From positions 434,001-498,000 of the forward strand of contig OZ244860.1 in NCBI GenBank assembly GCA_965221035.1: DNA of 64,000 bases, in the 5' to 3' direction. Source of the DNA: UBA6522 sp965221035. Lineage in GTDB: Bacteria > Pseudomonadota > Gammaproteobacteria > Steroidobacterales > Rariloculaceae. Positions 30,534 to 39,118 of this stretch are shown here, in pieces; positions within the stretch are counted from its first letter, which is position 1; each line of letters begins with the position of its first letter. The notes beneath the pieces were generated by a model. It was not told the origin of the DNA. It did no database searches and saw only the letters and a program-made list of their open reading frames with translations. The position numbers and the translations under genes were made by a program.

Positions 30534-32177
30534 ATGAGCTATACCGTTCTTGCGCGGAAATGGCGGCCGCGGCGTTTCGGGGAAATGGTTGGCCAACAGC
30601 ACGTGGTCAGGGCCCTCGTGAACTCGCTGGCCGCGGAGCGCCTCCATCACGCTTACCTGTTCGCGGGCACCCGCGGTGTCGGCAAGACGACGCTGGCCCG
30701 CATTCTCGCCAAGGCGCTGAATTGTGCGGAAGGCATCGTTGCGGAGCCCTGTGGAGAATGCGACGCCTGCAAGGCCATTGATGGCGGTCGATTCGTGGAT
30801 CTGATTGAAGTGGACGCCGCGTCCCGCACCCGGGTCGACGATACCCGGGAGTTGATGGAAAACACTCAATATGCGCCGGCGGAGGGGCGGTTCAAGGTAT
30901 ACCTCATCGACGAGGTGCATATGCTCTCCAATCACTCCTTCAATGCCCTGCTCAAGACGCTGGAGGAGCCTCCGCCGCACATCAAGTTTCTGTTGGCGAC
31001 CACGGACCCTCAGAAGTTGCCGGTGACGGTGCTGTCCCGCTGCCTTCAGTTCAACCTGAAGCGGTTGACGGTGGCGGAGATCCACCAGCAACTTGAAAAA
31101 ATCCATCAGGACGAGGAATTCGATGCCGACGACGCCAGCCTGAAGGCGCTGGCCAGGGCGGCCGACGGCAGCATGCGCGACGGACTGAGCCTGCTGGACC
31201 AGGCCATCGCATTCAGCGCGGGCGACCTGACGGCGGATGCGGTCAGCGCCATGCTGGGCACCATCGACCGCGATCACGTGATCCGCCTGGCGCAAGCGCT
31301 CGCCGCTCAGGATGGATCCGCCTTGATGGCCGAAGTGGCGGTACTGGATGAGCGGGCTCCGGATTATGGCGCCGTGCTGGACGAGCTGATGGGCATCATG
31401 CAGCGGATCGCGGTCTTGCAGCTCGTTGGAGACGGCAACGGTGAAGGTTCGCCGGAATTGCCGGAACTCGCTTCGGCCATGTCGGCGGAGGATGTGCAGC
31501 TCTACTATCAGATCGCATTGCAGGGAAGGCGTGATCTCCCCGTTTCCCGAGACCATCGTTCCGCCTTCGAAATGACGCTGCTGCGAATGCTGGCGTTTCG
31601 TCCCGACTCCGGGCAAGGGTCTGCTGAGCGGGCAGGACACCGGACCGTCAGGACAGGCGCGACCAAGGGAGCGCCGGCAAGGCAAAATCCACCTGGAACC
31701 GGCCCCGCCGCCAAACCTGCCAGGCCCGCTGATCACGGTGACCGAGCAACGCAGGCAAGGGCCGCCGCTGTGCATCTGCCCGACCCTGACACGTGGCACG
31801 AATTCATCAAGGAAATCGGGCTCTCCGGCGCACCACGTCAATTGGCCGAACACTGCGCGGTACAGACCGGCGACGGCGGGGAGCTGCGGTTGTTGCTGGC
31901 CGCCGACAATACGCACCTGAACACCGAACGCGTCAGGAACCGTTTGCTGAAACAAATCCAGGAGCGACTTCCGGGGCACATTTCGGTAGTGATCGAGGAG
32001 GGGGACCCTTCAGGCACGACCCCCGCCCAGATGCGGGCCGAAAGCGAGTCGAAACGGATACGCCGGGCGCGTGCGTCCATCGAGAGCGATCCCACGGTCA
32101 AGGCGATTCAGGCACAATTCGACGCGGTGCTTGAAGTCGACAGCATACGTCCGCGCGAGAACGAGCCAGCCAGGTAG
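30534..32177 (+). CDS. dnaX: DNA polymerase III subunits gamma/tau
   Basis: This is the clamp-loader ATPase of the replicative polymerase, 547 residues. It begins with the invariant SYTVLARKWRPRRF. The Walker A motif is GTRGVGKTT (45-53), zinc ligands are at Cys64, Cys73, Cys76 and Cys79 (CGECDAC), Walker B is LIDEVHML, and the arginine-finger SRC motif is at LSRCLQFNL. The C-terminal tau region follows a Pro/Ala/Lys-rich linker near residues 365-405. I see no A-rich slippery heptamer in the linker, so a shorter gamma product by frameshifting is not supported. It is followed by ybaB and recR, the standard gene order. Confidence 0.97.
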   Translation: MSYTVLARKWRPRRFGEMVGQQHVVRALVNSLAAERLHHAYLFAGTRGVGKTTLARILAKALNCAEGIVAEPCGECDACKAIDGGRFVDLIEVDAASRTRVDDTRELMENTQYAPAEGRFKVYLIDEVHMLSNHSFNALLKTLEEPPPHIKFLLATTDPQKLPVTVLSRCLQFNLKRLTVAEIHQQLEKIHQDEEFDADDASLKALARAADGSMRDGLSLLDQAIAFSAGDLTADAVSAMLGTIDRDHVIRLAQALAAQDGSALMAEVAVLDERAPDYGAVLDELMGIMQRIAVLQLVGDGNGEGSPELPELASAMSAEDVQLYYQIALQGRRDLPVSRDHRSAFEMTLLRMLAFRPDSGQGSAERAGHRTVRTGATKGAPARQNPPGTGPAAKPARPADHGDRATQARAAAVHLPDPDTWHEFIKEIGLSGAPRQLAEHCAVQTGDGGELRLLLAADNTHLNTERVRNRLLKQIQERLPGHISVVIEEGDPSGTTPAQMRAESESKRIRRARASIESDPTVKAIQAQFDAVLEVDSIRPRENEPAR

Positions 32178-32247
32178 CGCGACAACTGCAAGGACGGCGA
32201 TGGCGGAGCGGGAAACAGGCGGAACTCCCTGAAAGGAGAGCGGCACG

Positions 32248-32565
32248 ATGAAGGACATGTTCGATCTGGTCAAACAGGCGAACCAGATGCGCGGCGAAAT
32301 GCGCAAGGCCCAGAAGGAACTCGCATCCCTGGAAGTGCAGGGCGAGGCGGGTGGAGGCATGGTCAGGATAGTGATGACCTGCACCCATCGCATACGCCAG
32401 CTGGAAATCGAGGATAGCCTGCTCAACGACAGGAAATCGATGCTGGAGGACTTGATCAAGGCAGCGTTCAACGATGCGATCCAGAAAGTCGAGCGCACGG
32501 TGAAGGAACGGTACACGAATGTCACGGGCGGAATGCTGCCGCCGGGAATGAAGCTGCCGTTCTGA
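32248..32565 (+). CDS. ybaB: YbaB/EbfC-family nucleoid-associated protein
   Basis: This 105-residue DNA-binding protein forms dimers that coat the nucleoid. The N-terminal helix contains LVKQANQMRGEMRKAQKEL, followed by the beta strands VRIVMTCTHRIRQLEI and a C-terminal helix ending GGMLPPGMKLPF, the family's typical tail. The start ATG has AGGAGAGCGGC upstream. It lies between dnaX and recR, as in most gammaproteobacteria, and its stop overlaps the recR start by one base (TGATG). Broad roles in DNA compaction and recombination are known for the family. Confidence 0.96.
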   Translation: MKDMFDLVKQANQMRGEMRKAQKELASLEVQGEAGGGMVRIVMTCTHRIRQLEIEDSLLNDRKSMLEDLIKAAFNDAIQKVERTVKERYTNVTGGMLPPGMKLPF

Positions 32566-33185
32566 TGTCCGTAGCCTATTCTCCGCTGTTGGCGCAGCTC
32601 ATCGAGGCCCTCAAGTGCCTGCCCGGTGTCGGGGTCAAGAGCGCACAGCGCATGGCATTCCATTTGCTGGACAGGGACAGGAGCGGAGCGGTCCACCTTG
32701 CGCGGTCCCTTGAGGATGCGGCAAACCGTATCCGACATTGCAGCCGCTGCAGAATGTTTACGGAACACGATGAATGCTCTTTCTGCACCGCTGCGCGGCG
32801 GGACGGAACACAACTCTGCGTCGTGGAAACGCCCGCCGACGTGATGGCCATCGAACAGTCCGCCGCGTACTCGGGCCGATATTTTGTGCTGATGGGCCAC
32901 CTGTCCCCGCTTGACGGAATCGGTCCCACCGAGCTCGGCCTCGATCTCCTGGAAGAACGCCTTGCCGACGACGGCGTAACCGAGGTGATTCTGGCCACGA
33001 GCGTTACGGTTGAAGGAGACGCCACAGCGCACTTGCTGGCGGCCATGGCCCGCAAACACGGAATCGGAGCCAGCCGGATTGCTTACGGTGTTCCGGTGGG
33101 GGGCGAACTGGAATTCATTGACAGCGGCACCTTGTCCAGGGCGCTGTCGGGTCGTCGGGCGATCACGCTGGACGAGGAGTCGTGA
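32565..33185 (+). CDS. recR: Recombination protein RecR
   Basis: This 206-residue protein of the RecFOR pathway helps load RecA at single-stranded gaps. It has an N-terminal helix-hairpin-helix (CLPGVGVKSAQRMAFHLL). A C4 zinc finger follows with cysteines at HCSRCRMF and CSFC. The Toprim domain shows LCVVETPADVMAIE. A C-terminal Walker-B-like region includes SRIAYGVPVGGELEFID. Length and order are standard. It is translationally coupled to ybaB through TGATG. The HIT-family gene follows 43 nt later on the same strand and may share the transcript. Confidence 0.97.
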   Translation: MSVAYSPLLAQLIEALKCLPGVGVKSAQRMAFHLLDRDRSGAVHLARSLEDAANRIRHCSRCRMFTEHDECSFCTAARRDGTQLCVVETPADVMAIEQSAAYSGRYFVLMGHLSPLDGIGPTELGLDLLEERLADDGVTEVILATSVTVEGDATAHLLAAMARKHGIGASRIAYGVPVGGELEFIDSGTLSRALSGRRAITLDEES

Positions 33186-33228
33186 ATATTGACAAGCACC
33201 GGCGCCCCGACCGGGGCGGGGAGCTAAC

Positions 33229-33576
33229 GTGACCCGCTCCTCCGATTGCCTGTTCTGCGATATTGTCGCGGGCAAGATTCCGATCGAATGCCTCCACGAG
33301 GACGACGAAATTCTCGTATTTCGCGACATCAATCCTCAGGCCCCGTTTCACGCGCTTCTGATTCCAAGGATTCACATCACAACGCTGAACGACCTGGAAC
33401 CGGAGCATGCCGAGATGGCCGGACGATTGTTTCTGGTGGCCAAGTCGTTGGCGGAGAAACACGATCTGGCCGGTTATCGGGTCGTCATCAACACCAATCC
33501 CGAAGGCGGGCAGGTCATCTACCACGTTCACATGCATATGCTGTCGGGCAGGCAAATGAGACCGGGTCTTGGTTGA
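33229..33576 (+). CDS. HIT-family (HinT-like) nucleotide hydrolase
   Basis: This 115-residue protein belongs to the histidine-triad family of purine nucleoside phosphoramidases. The triad is visible as HVHMHML near the C-terminus. The N-terminus has the typical DCLFCDIVAGKIP, with Cys residues of the HinT zinc-binding type, and the RDINPQAPFHALLIPR strand follows. The start is GTG at 33229, with GGGGAG 5 nt upstream. It lies just downstream of recR on the same strand. HinT proteins are broadly conserved and help remove aminoacyl-AMP adducts. Confidence 0.95.
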   Translation: MTRSSDCLFCDIVAGKIPIECLHEDDEILVFRDINPQAPFHALLIPRIHITTLNDLEPEHAEMAGRLFLVAKSLAEKHDLAGYRVVINTNPEGGQVIYHVHMHMLSGRQMRPGLG

Positions 33577-33698
33577 CGGAGGAGGGTCGTCATCCCGTAC
33601 CTGCTTGCCGAAATCGCCCTACGGTCGTGGCGGCGCATGGGGAACCGCGGGGGGCCGCGGAGGCCCGCGTTGTCCAGGCGCGGCACGGATTGGCCGCG

Positions 33699-34586
33699 TC
33701 AATGCTGGTGTGCGGAAGCCGTCATCTCGTAAAGCCTCTCATAGTTCTCGTAGCGTCCAGGGTCCATTGTCCCATTTGCAAGCGCCGACTTGACGGCGCA
33801 GTCCGGTTCGGCGCGGTGGGTGCAGTCGTCAAACCGGCATCCACCCCGGCGATTGACGAGTTCACGGAATCCGAACTGTACGTCACCGGCGCGCTCCACG
33901 TGGGGCGCGTAGTTGCGCACACCGGGTGAATCGATGATTTCAGCGCCGTTCGGATGACGGTGCAGCACGGAGGTCGTAGTGGTATGCCGCCCTTGGTGGA
34001 GCTTCCTTGAGAGGGTCCCCACGCGCTGAACGTCCTTGCCCAGGAACGCATTGAGGAGCGAGGACTTGCCGACCCCCGACTGCCCGATAAGGGCGCTTCG
34101 CTCTCCGCCCAGCAGATCGAGGAGCGGTACCAGCCCCGTCCTGTCCGTGGCGCTGGTTTGCGCCACTTCGTATCCGGCTGCGCGATAGACACCCAGTTCG
34201 TCCGGCATGTCGACATCCAGGTCCGCCTTGTTGAATGCGATGACCGAGGTGAGACCCGCAAGTTCAGCCGCGCAAAGGTACCGGTCCAGCAGGAACCAGT
34301 CGGGAACGGGATGCGGAGCCATGACCACGACAAGTTGCGAAAGGTTGGCGGCAACGACTTCGGGGCGGCCACGTGAGTCCAGCCGAGAAAGCGCAGACCG
34401 CCGTGGCCGCACGGCCTGCACAACTCGGGTCCCGTCGCGTTCCCGGCTCCATTCCACTTCGTCGCCCACGACCGGGCGCAGGCGGCGTCCCCGCATCTGG
34501 CAGTCGTGCAGTTCACCGGCCCGGTCCTCGACCAGCATCTGGCGTTTGAACCGTGCGACAACGAGGCCGGTTTCCGTTGCTGTCAC
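33699..34586 (-). CDS. rsgA: Ribosome small-subunit-dependent GTPase A
   Basis: This 295-residue GTPase assists late 30S ribosomal subunit maturation. It has the circularly permuted GTPase order typical of RsgA: G4 as FNKADLD, then G1 as GQSGVGKSSL, then G3 as DSPGVRNY. An N-terminal OB-fold (GLVVARFKRQMLVED) comes before these. A C-terminal zinc site is formed by CRFDDCTHRAEPDCAV. The gene diverges from orn, with 122 nt between starts, an arrangement conserved in gammaproteobacteria. The ATG at 34586 begins the conserved OB-fold. Confidence 0.96.
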   Translation of the reverse strand: MTATETGLVVARFKRQMLVEDRAGELHDCQMRGRRLRPVVGDEVEWSRERDGTRVVQAVRPRRSALSRLDSRGRPEVVAANLSQLVVVMAPHPVPDWFLLDRYLCAAELAGLTSVIAFNKADLDVDMPDELGVYRAAGYEVAQTSATDRTGLVPLLDLLGGERSALIGQSGVGKSSLLNAFLGKDVQRVGTLSRKLHQGRHTTTTSVLHRHPNGAEIIDSPGVRNYAPHVERAGDVQFGFRELVNRRGGCRFDDCTHRAEPDCAVKSALANGTMDPGRYENYERLYEMTASAHQH

Positions 34587-34708
34587 GCGAAAATACCGAC
34601 CGTTCCGAAAGCGGGCATTTCTGCGAGCGTCCTTCCGCAGCGTTCAGGATCGCGCCTGTTACAATGCGGACGCACGCGGTGCAAGCCGCATCGGGGGAGT
34701 GGGAGTCC

Positions 34709-35254
34709 GTGTTGAAATCCAGGCAGCACCTGATCTGGATCGATCTTGAAATGACGGGGCTTGACCCCGACAGCGACTTCATCATCGAAATCGCCACGGT
34801 CGTCACTGATCGGCATCTGCTCGTCCTCGAGGAGGGCCCCGTCGCGGCGATCCATCAGTCGGACTCGGTGCTGGATGCCATGGACGAGTGGAACACGGAG
34901 CAACATGGCAGTTCCGGCCTCACCGAACGTGTCCGGGCCAGCAAGGTCGACGAAGCCGAGGCCGAGCAACAGACATTGGCCTTTCTGCGCAGGTACCTGG
35001 ACCCGGGTGTCTCACCCATGTGCGGTAATGGGGTCTGCCAGGACAGGCGTTTCCTGAGTCGCCACATGCCCGAGTTGGCCGCATTCTTTCACTACCGCAA
35101 TCTTGATGTCTCGTCGCTGAAGATACTCGCCCGCCTATGGGCTCCGGCGCACTTCCGACCGTTCGAGAAACTCTCGACGCACCTTGCCCTGGCGGACATC
35201 TATGATTCGATTCGAGAGCTGAAGCACTACCGCGAACACATGATCAGATTCTAG
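34709..35254 (+). CDS. orn: Oligoribonuclease
   Basis: This 181-residue 3'-to-5' exonuclease degrades 2- to 5-nucleotide RNA fragments, including linear di-GMP. The DEDDh residues are visible: DLEMTGLDPD and IEIAT near the start, a central MCGNGVCQDRRF, and HLALADI near the C-terminus. The start is GTG at 34709, with GGGGGAGTGGGAG directly upstream; the frame is open further back without any conserved sequence. Divergence from rsgA supports the assignment. It converges with ppsA, whose stop lies 26 nt away. Confidence 0.97.
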   Translation: MLKSRQHLIWIDLEMTGLDPDSDFIIEIATVVTDRHLLVLEEGPVAAIHQSDSVLDAMDEWNTEQHGSSGLTERVRASKVDEAEAEQQTLAFLRRYLDPGVSPMCGNGVCQDRRFLSRHMPELAAFFHYRNLDVSSLKILARLWAPAHFRPFEKLSTHLALADIYDSIRELKHYREHMIRF

Positions 35255-35280
35255 CGCTTCATACAACCCATGATCATGGA

Positions 35281-37659
35281 TCAGCTGGATTCTCCAGAGG
35301 GTCGCCGGGCGTGTCCGGCCAGGTGAAGCCAGGTATCGAGCACCGAATCCGGGTTCAGGGACAGGCTGTCGATACCCCGGTCCAGCAACCACTGCGCGAA
35401 GTCCGGGTGATCGGAAGGTCCCTGTCCGCAGATGCCCACGTACTTGCCTGTTGCACGACACGCGCTGATGGCCATGTCAAGGAGGCGCTTGACGGAATCG
35501 TCCCGCTCGTCGAACAAAGCCGCGATCTTTCCTGAATCACGGTCCAGCCCCAGCGTGAGCTGCGTCATGTCGTTTGAGCCGATGGACATGCCGTCAAAAT
35601 GCTCCAGATATTGCGCTGCGAGCAACGCGTTGCCGGGAAGCTCGCACATCATGATGAGCTTCAGCCCATCCTTGCCGCGGGCCAGCCCGTTCTCGGCCAG
35701 AAGATCGACCACCTGGCGCGCTTCGGCAACGGTGCGAACGAAGGGCACCATGACCTGGACGTTCCTGAGCCCCATTCGGTTGCGTACCCGGCGCAGGGCA
35801 CGGCATTCGAGTTCGAAGCAGGCCTTGAATTCCTCATCGATATATCTGGCGGCTCCCCGGAATCCCAACATGGGGTTTTCCTCGCGCGGTTCGTAGCGAT
35901 CACCGCCGATCAGGTTGGCGTACTCGTTCGACTTGAAATCCGACAGCCGAACGATGACGGGCTCCGGTGCGAAGGCCGCGGCGATGGAGCCGATCCCCTC
36001 GCTGAGCTTTTGCACGTAGAAAGAGACAGGATCGGCATATCCGGCCATGTATTCCTTGATCAGATCGCGTACGCCGGGCTCCTGTTCATCGAACTCGATC
36101 AGCGCCTTGGGGTGAACTCCGATCATGCGATTGATGATGAATTCCAGGCGGGCCAGTCCGACACCGTGATTGGGAATGGAGGCGAACATGAACGCCCGGT
36201 CCGGATTGCCGACGTTCATGGCGAGTCTGACGGGTATCTCCGGCAGTTTCTCAAGCCGGATTTCGTTCTCCTCGTAACGCAGTTTTCCCTTGTAGACGAA
36301 ACCCTCGTCGCCTTCCGCGCAGGAGACCGTGATTTCTGTCCCGTCGGGTATTTCCGTGGTGGCGTGACCGCACCCCACCACGGCGGGAATGCCCAGTTCG
36401 CGGGCAATGATGGCGGCATGGCAGGTGCGCCCGCCACGGTTCGTCACGATCGCGGCGGCCCGTTTCATGACCGGTTCCCAGTCCGGATCCGTCATGTCCG
36501 TCACCAGCACGTCACCCGGCTGGATCAGGTTCATTTCATCGACACTGGAGACGATCCGGGCGGTACCGGCCCCGACCCGCTGCCCGATGCTGCGTCCGGT
36601 GCTCAGCACTTCCGAGTGTTCCTTGAGCGAGAACCGCACGATCGTACCGCCGGTCCGGCTTTTCACGGTCTCCGGCCGCGCCTGCAGTATGAACAGCTCG
36701 CCCGTCCTGCCGTCCTTGCCCCACTCGATGTCCATGGGCCGTTGGTAGTGCTTCTCGATGGCCACCGCCTGACGCGCCAGCTCGTGAATCTCGTCTTCGG
36801 TCAGTGAAAACCGGTCGCGGTCCTCACATGGCACCGGCACGGTCGCAACCCGCTCGTCCGATCCATCGGCGTGAATCATCTTTACCGCCTTGCTGCCGAG
36901 GTTGCGCCGCACGATGGCGTGATGGCCGCTTGCCAGGGCGGGCTTGTAAACACGGAATTCATCGGGATTGACGGCGCCCTGGACGATGGTTTCGCCCAAT
37001 CCGTAGCTGGAATTGATCAGCACGATGTCCCTGAACCCGGATTCCGTGTCCAGCGTGAACATGACCCCTGAAGAGGCCAGGTCGGTCCGCACCATGCGTT
37101 GAACGCCCACCGACAGGGACACTTGACGATGATCGAAACGGCGATGAACGCGGTAGGCAATGGCCCTGTCGTTGAACAGCGACGCGTAGATCCGGCGTAT
37201 GCCCGCGATGACATTGTCCAATCCCGTGACGTTCAGCAGGGTATCCTGCTGTCCGGCGAACGATGCCTCGGGCAGGTCCTCGGCTGTGGCCGAGGAGCGG
37301 ACCGCAACACTGATGTCCTCGCCATTGGCCATTCGATTCCAGGCTTGGCTGACGGCATCCTGCAGCGCCTGGGGCAGCGTCGTGGCGAGTATCTTCCGCC
37401 GGATCTGCGCTCCGGTTCGCGACAATGCGGTCGTATCGTCCACGTCCAGGCCATCCAGCAGGTCGTGAATGGAGGCAGCCAGTCCGTCTTGCGCGAGAAA
37501 TTCGGCGTAGGCGTGCGACGTGGTCGCAAAACCGTCCGGAACCCGAATGCCGAGCTTGTCCAGATGCCCGATCATTTCTCCCAGGGACGCATTCTTGCCG
37601 CCCACCAGTTCAACGTCATCGCGACCGCAATCCGTCAGGCTGATGACATGTTTTTCCAC
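35281..37659 (-). CDS. ppsA: Phosphoenolpyruvate synthase
   Basis: This enzyme of about 792 residues makes phosphoenolpyruvate from pyruvate and ATP, feeding gluconeogenesis. The N-terminal ATP-binding domain opens with VGGKNASLGEMI. The phosphohistidine domain has GGRTCHAAIIAREL with its catalytic His. The C-terminal PEP-binding barrel has IGSNDMTQLTLGLDRDSG and VGICGQGPSDHP. I use the GTG at 37659, which has GGGAG 6 nt upstream and starts the family's EKHVISL sequence. It diverges from its regulator gene ppsR with only 37 nt between the starts. Phosphorylation of a Thr near the catalytic His by PpsR is the known control. Confidence 0.97.
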   Translation of the reverse strand: MEKHVISLTDCGRDDVELVGGKNASLGEMIGHLDKLGIRVPDGFATTSHAYAEFLAQDGLAASIHDLLDGLDVDDTTALSRTGAQIRRKILATTLPQALQDAVSQAWNRMANGEDISVAVRSSATAEDLPEASFAGQQDTLLNVTGLDNVIAGIRRIYASLFNDRAIAYRVHRRFDHRQVSLSVGVQRMVRTDLASSGVMFTLDTESGFRDIVLINSSYGLGETIVQGAVNPDEFRVYKPALASGHHAIVRRNLGSKAVKMIHADGSDERVATVPVPCEDRDRFSLTEDEIHELARQAVAIEKHYQRPMDIEWGKDGRTGELFILQARPETVKSRTGGTIVRFSLKEHSEVLSTGRSIGQRVGAGTARIVSSVDEMNLIQPGDVLVTDMTDPDWEPVMKRAAAIVTNRGGRTCHAAIIARELGIPAVVGCGHATTEIPDGTEITVSCAEGDEGFVYKGKLRYEENEIRLEKLPEIPVRLAMNVGNPDRAFMFASIPNHGVGLARLEFIINRMIGVHPKALIEFDEQEPGVRDLIKEYMAGYADPVSFYVQKLSEGIGSIAAAFAPEPVIVRLSDFKSNEYANLIGGDRYEPREENPMLGFRGAARYIDEEFKACFELECRALRRVRNRMGLRNVQVMVPFVRTVAEARQVVDLLAENGLARGKDGLKLIMMCELPGNALLAAQYLEHFDGMSIGSNDMTQLTLGLDRDSGKIAALFDERDDSVKRLLDMAISACRATGKYVGICGQGPSDHPDFAQWLLDRGIDSLSLNPDSVLDTWLHLAGHARRPSGESS

Positions 37660-37696
37660 GCTATACTCCCGTGCCACCGGGCCTTGGTGGACAGCG

Positions 37697-38521
37697 ATGC
37701 CAGAGCGAATCATATATTTTGTGTCGGATCAGACCGGTGTGACTGCCGAGACGCTTGGGCACAGTCTGCTGACACAGTTCGACGGGGTCGAATTCCGAAC
37801 CGAGACTGTGCCATTTGTGAATGACATTGACAAGGCGACTCAGCTGACCCGGCGAATCGATCGCACCGCCGAGCGTTCCGGCATGAGGCCGATCGTATTC
37901 ACGAGTTTCGTGCAGGACGAATTGCGTGCGCCGCTGCTCGAATGCAAGGGCCTTGTGCTGGACCTGTTCGCCGCCTTCATCGGGCCATTGGAAGACGAAC
38001 TGGGGATGAGCTCGTCCCATACGCTCGGCAGGGCGCACGGCATGACCGACGTCAATCGATATGACATGCGCATCAGCGCGATGAACTTTGCGATGGACGC
38101 CGATGACGGTCACGGTACCCGGCAATACGACCGGGCCGACGTCATCCTGACGGGCGTTTCGAGGTCCGGAAAGACACCCACTTGCCTTTACCTGGCGCTT
38201 CAGTACGGCATCTTCGCGGCAAACTACCCGCTTGCCGAGGAAGACCTGGAGTCGGGAGAGCTGCCAGGCACGCTGCGCAGCTTTCGGGCGAAGCTGTACG
38301 GGCTGACCATCGAGACCACGCGGTTGCGCCAGATTCGGTTGGAGCGCCGTCCCGAGGGGCGTTATGCGTCCGCCCAACAGGTCAGCTTCGAACTGCGTGG
38401 CGCGGAGCGCCTTTTCAAACGGCTCGGAATTCCCTTCATCGACACCACCCACTGCTCGATCGAGGAAATCGCCAGCACGATCCTGAGCGAAACCGGCATT
38501 GAACGCCGCGCAAACCCCTGA
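37697..38521 (+). CDS. ppsR: PEP synthase regulatory protein (kinase/pyrophosphorylase)
   Basis: This 274-residue bifunctional protein phosphorylates and dephosphorylates PEP synthase, switching it off and on with nucleotide levels. It starts at MPERIIYFVSDQTGVTAETLG, the family's conserved opening. The P-loop-like GVSRSGKTPTCLYLA lies at 153-167, and the family's NYPL segment (AANYPLAEED) follows. The divergent position 37 nt from ppsA matches many proteobacteria. A shared promoter region would have to lie within or overlapping these 37 bases and the adjacent coding sequence. Confidence 0.96.
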   Translation: MPERIIYFVSDQTGVTAETLGHSLLTQFDGVEFRTETVPFVNDIDKATQLTRRIDRTAERSGMRPIVFTSFVQDELRAPLLECKGLVLDLFAAFIGPLEDELGMSSSHTLGRAHGMTDVNRYDMRISAMNFAMDADDGHGTRQYDRADVILTGVSRSGKTPTCLYLALQYGIFAANYPLAEEDLESGELPGTLRSFRAKLYGLTIETTRLRQIRLERRPEGRYASAQQVSFELRGAERLFKRLGIPFIDTTHCSIEEIASTILSETGIERRANP

Positions 38522-38577
38522 GGGGATGCGACCGAATTTTTGTCCGCACTTCGGCGTTGTGGCATGCTGACGATCCC

Positions 38578-39114
38578 ATGGACATGAACGGGCACAGCGT
38601 TGGAAGCGGGTTGATGATCGCGGACAGCATGATCGTGCCCGAATGCGCGTACCGGCCAGGCAGCTTTACCGGGTTGATGAGCCTGTACGAGAGCAACTAC
38701 ATCAAGCTGTCCCAGCTCATCGACGACTTCGAATCGTTTCCGGAGGCTCATGCGAGTCTGGCGATTTCATCGTCGGACGAGGACTGCGACCTTCATCTGG
38801 CCGTGAAGCGGCGCCGGCCCTATACGACGACGCTCAAGCTCACTTACCTGTTCGCACCGGAAGCGCCGGAGGCCCCCGCAGCTTGTCAGGGTGAACCCGA
38901 GCCGGACCCCGATCTGTTGGTCAACATTTATCACGATGCGCGCCTGGTGGAGGCCAGGCGGGCCAGGGTAGGGCTCGTCTCGACCATGTTCGGCGCAAAC
39001 TCGCCAGCCTGGTCAAGCGAACTGGATTGGCGGTGGCGCGACAACATGCTATTGAACAAGTGGCTGGACTACCTGATTCTGCGCGGCCACCAATTTTCGG
39101 TCCAGCCAACCTGA
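38578..39114 (+). CDS. DUF1249 (YqiB-like) protein
   Basis: This protein of about 178 residues matches the DUF1249 family, found in gammaproteobacteria and of unknown function. Landmarks are the GSFTGLMSLYESNYIKL opening, a central YTTTLKLTYLF strand, VNIYHDARLVEA, and the closing WLDYLILRGH. Compared with the family there is a short Pro/Glu/Ala-rich insert (PEAPEAPAACQG) in the middle. ATGs at 38578 and 38584 are both possible starts. It is on the same strand as ppsR, 57 nt downstream, and converges with prc, leaving only a few bases between stops. Confidence 0.85.
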   Translation: MDMNGHSVGSGLMIADSMIVPECAYRPGSFTGLMSLYESNYIKLSQLIDDFESFPEAHASLAISSSDEDCDLHLAVKRRRPYTTTLKLTYLFAPEAPEAPAACQGEPEPDPDLLVNIYHDARLVEARRARVGLVSTMFGANSPAWSSELDWRWRDNMLLNKWLDYLILRGHQFSVQPT

Positions 39115-39118
39115 CGAT

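Noticed and set aside
31600..31800. Programmed frameshift in dnaX to make gamma
   Set aside because: No A-rich slippery heptamer is present in the linker region.
33577..33698. CCGCGG-GGGG-CCGCGG hairpin between the HIT gene and rsgA as a terminator
   Set aside because: The stem is possible but no T-run follows on either strand, so a terminator call is not supported.
35599..36807. 402-codon plus-strand frame inside ppsA
   Set aside because: It lies wholly antisense to conserved PEP synthase domains and has no family motif.
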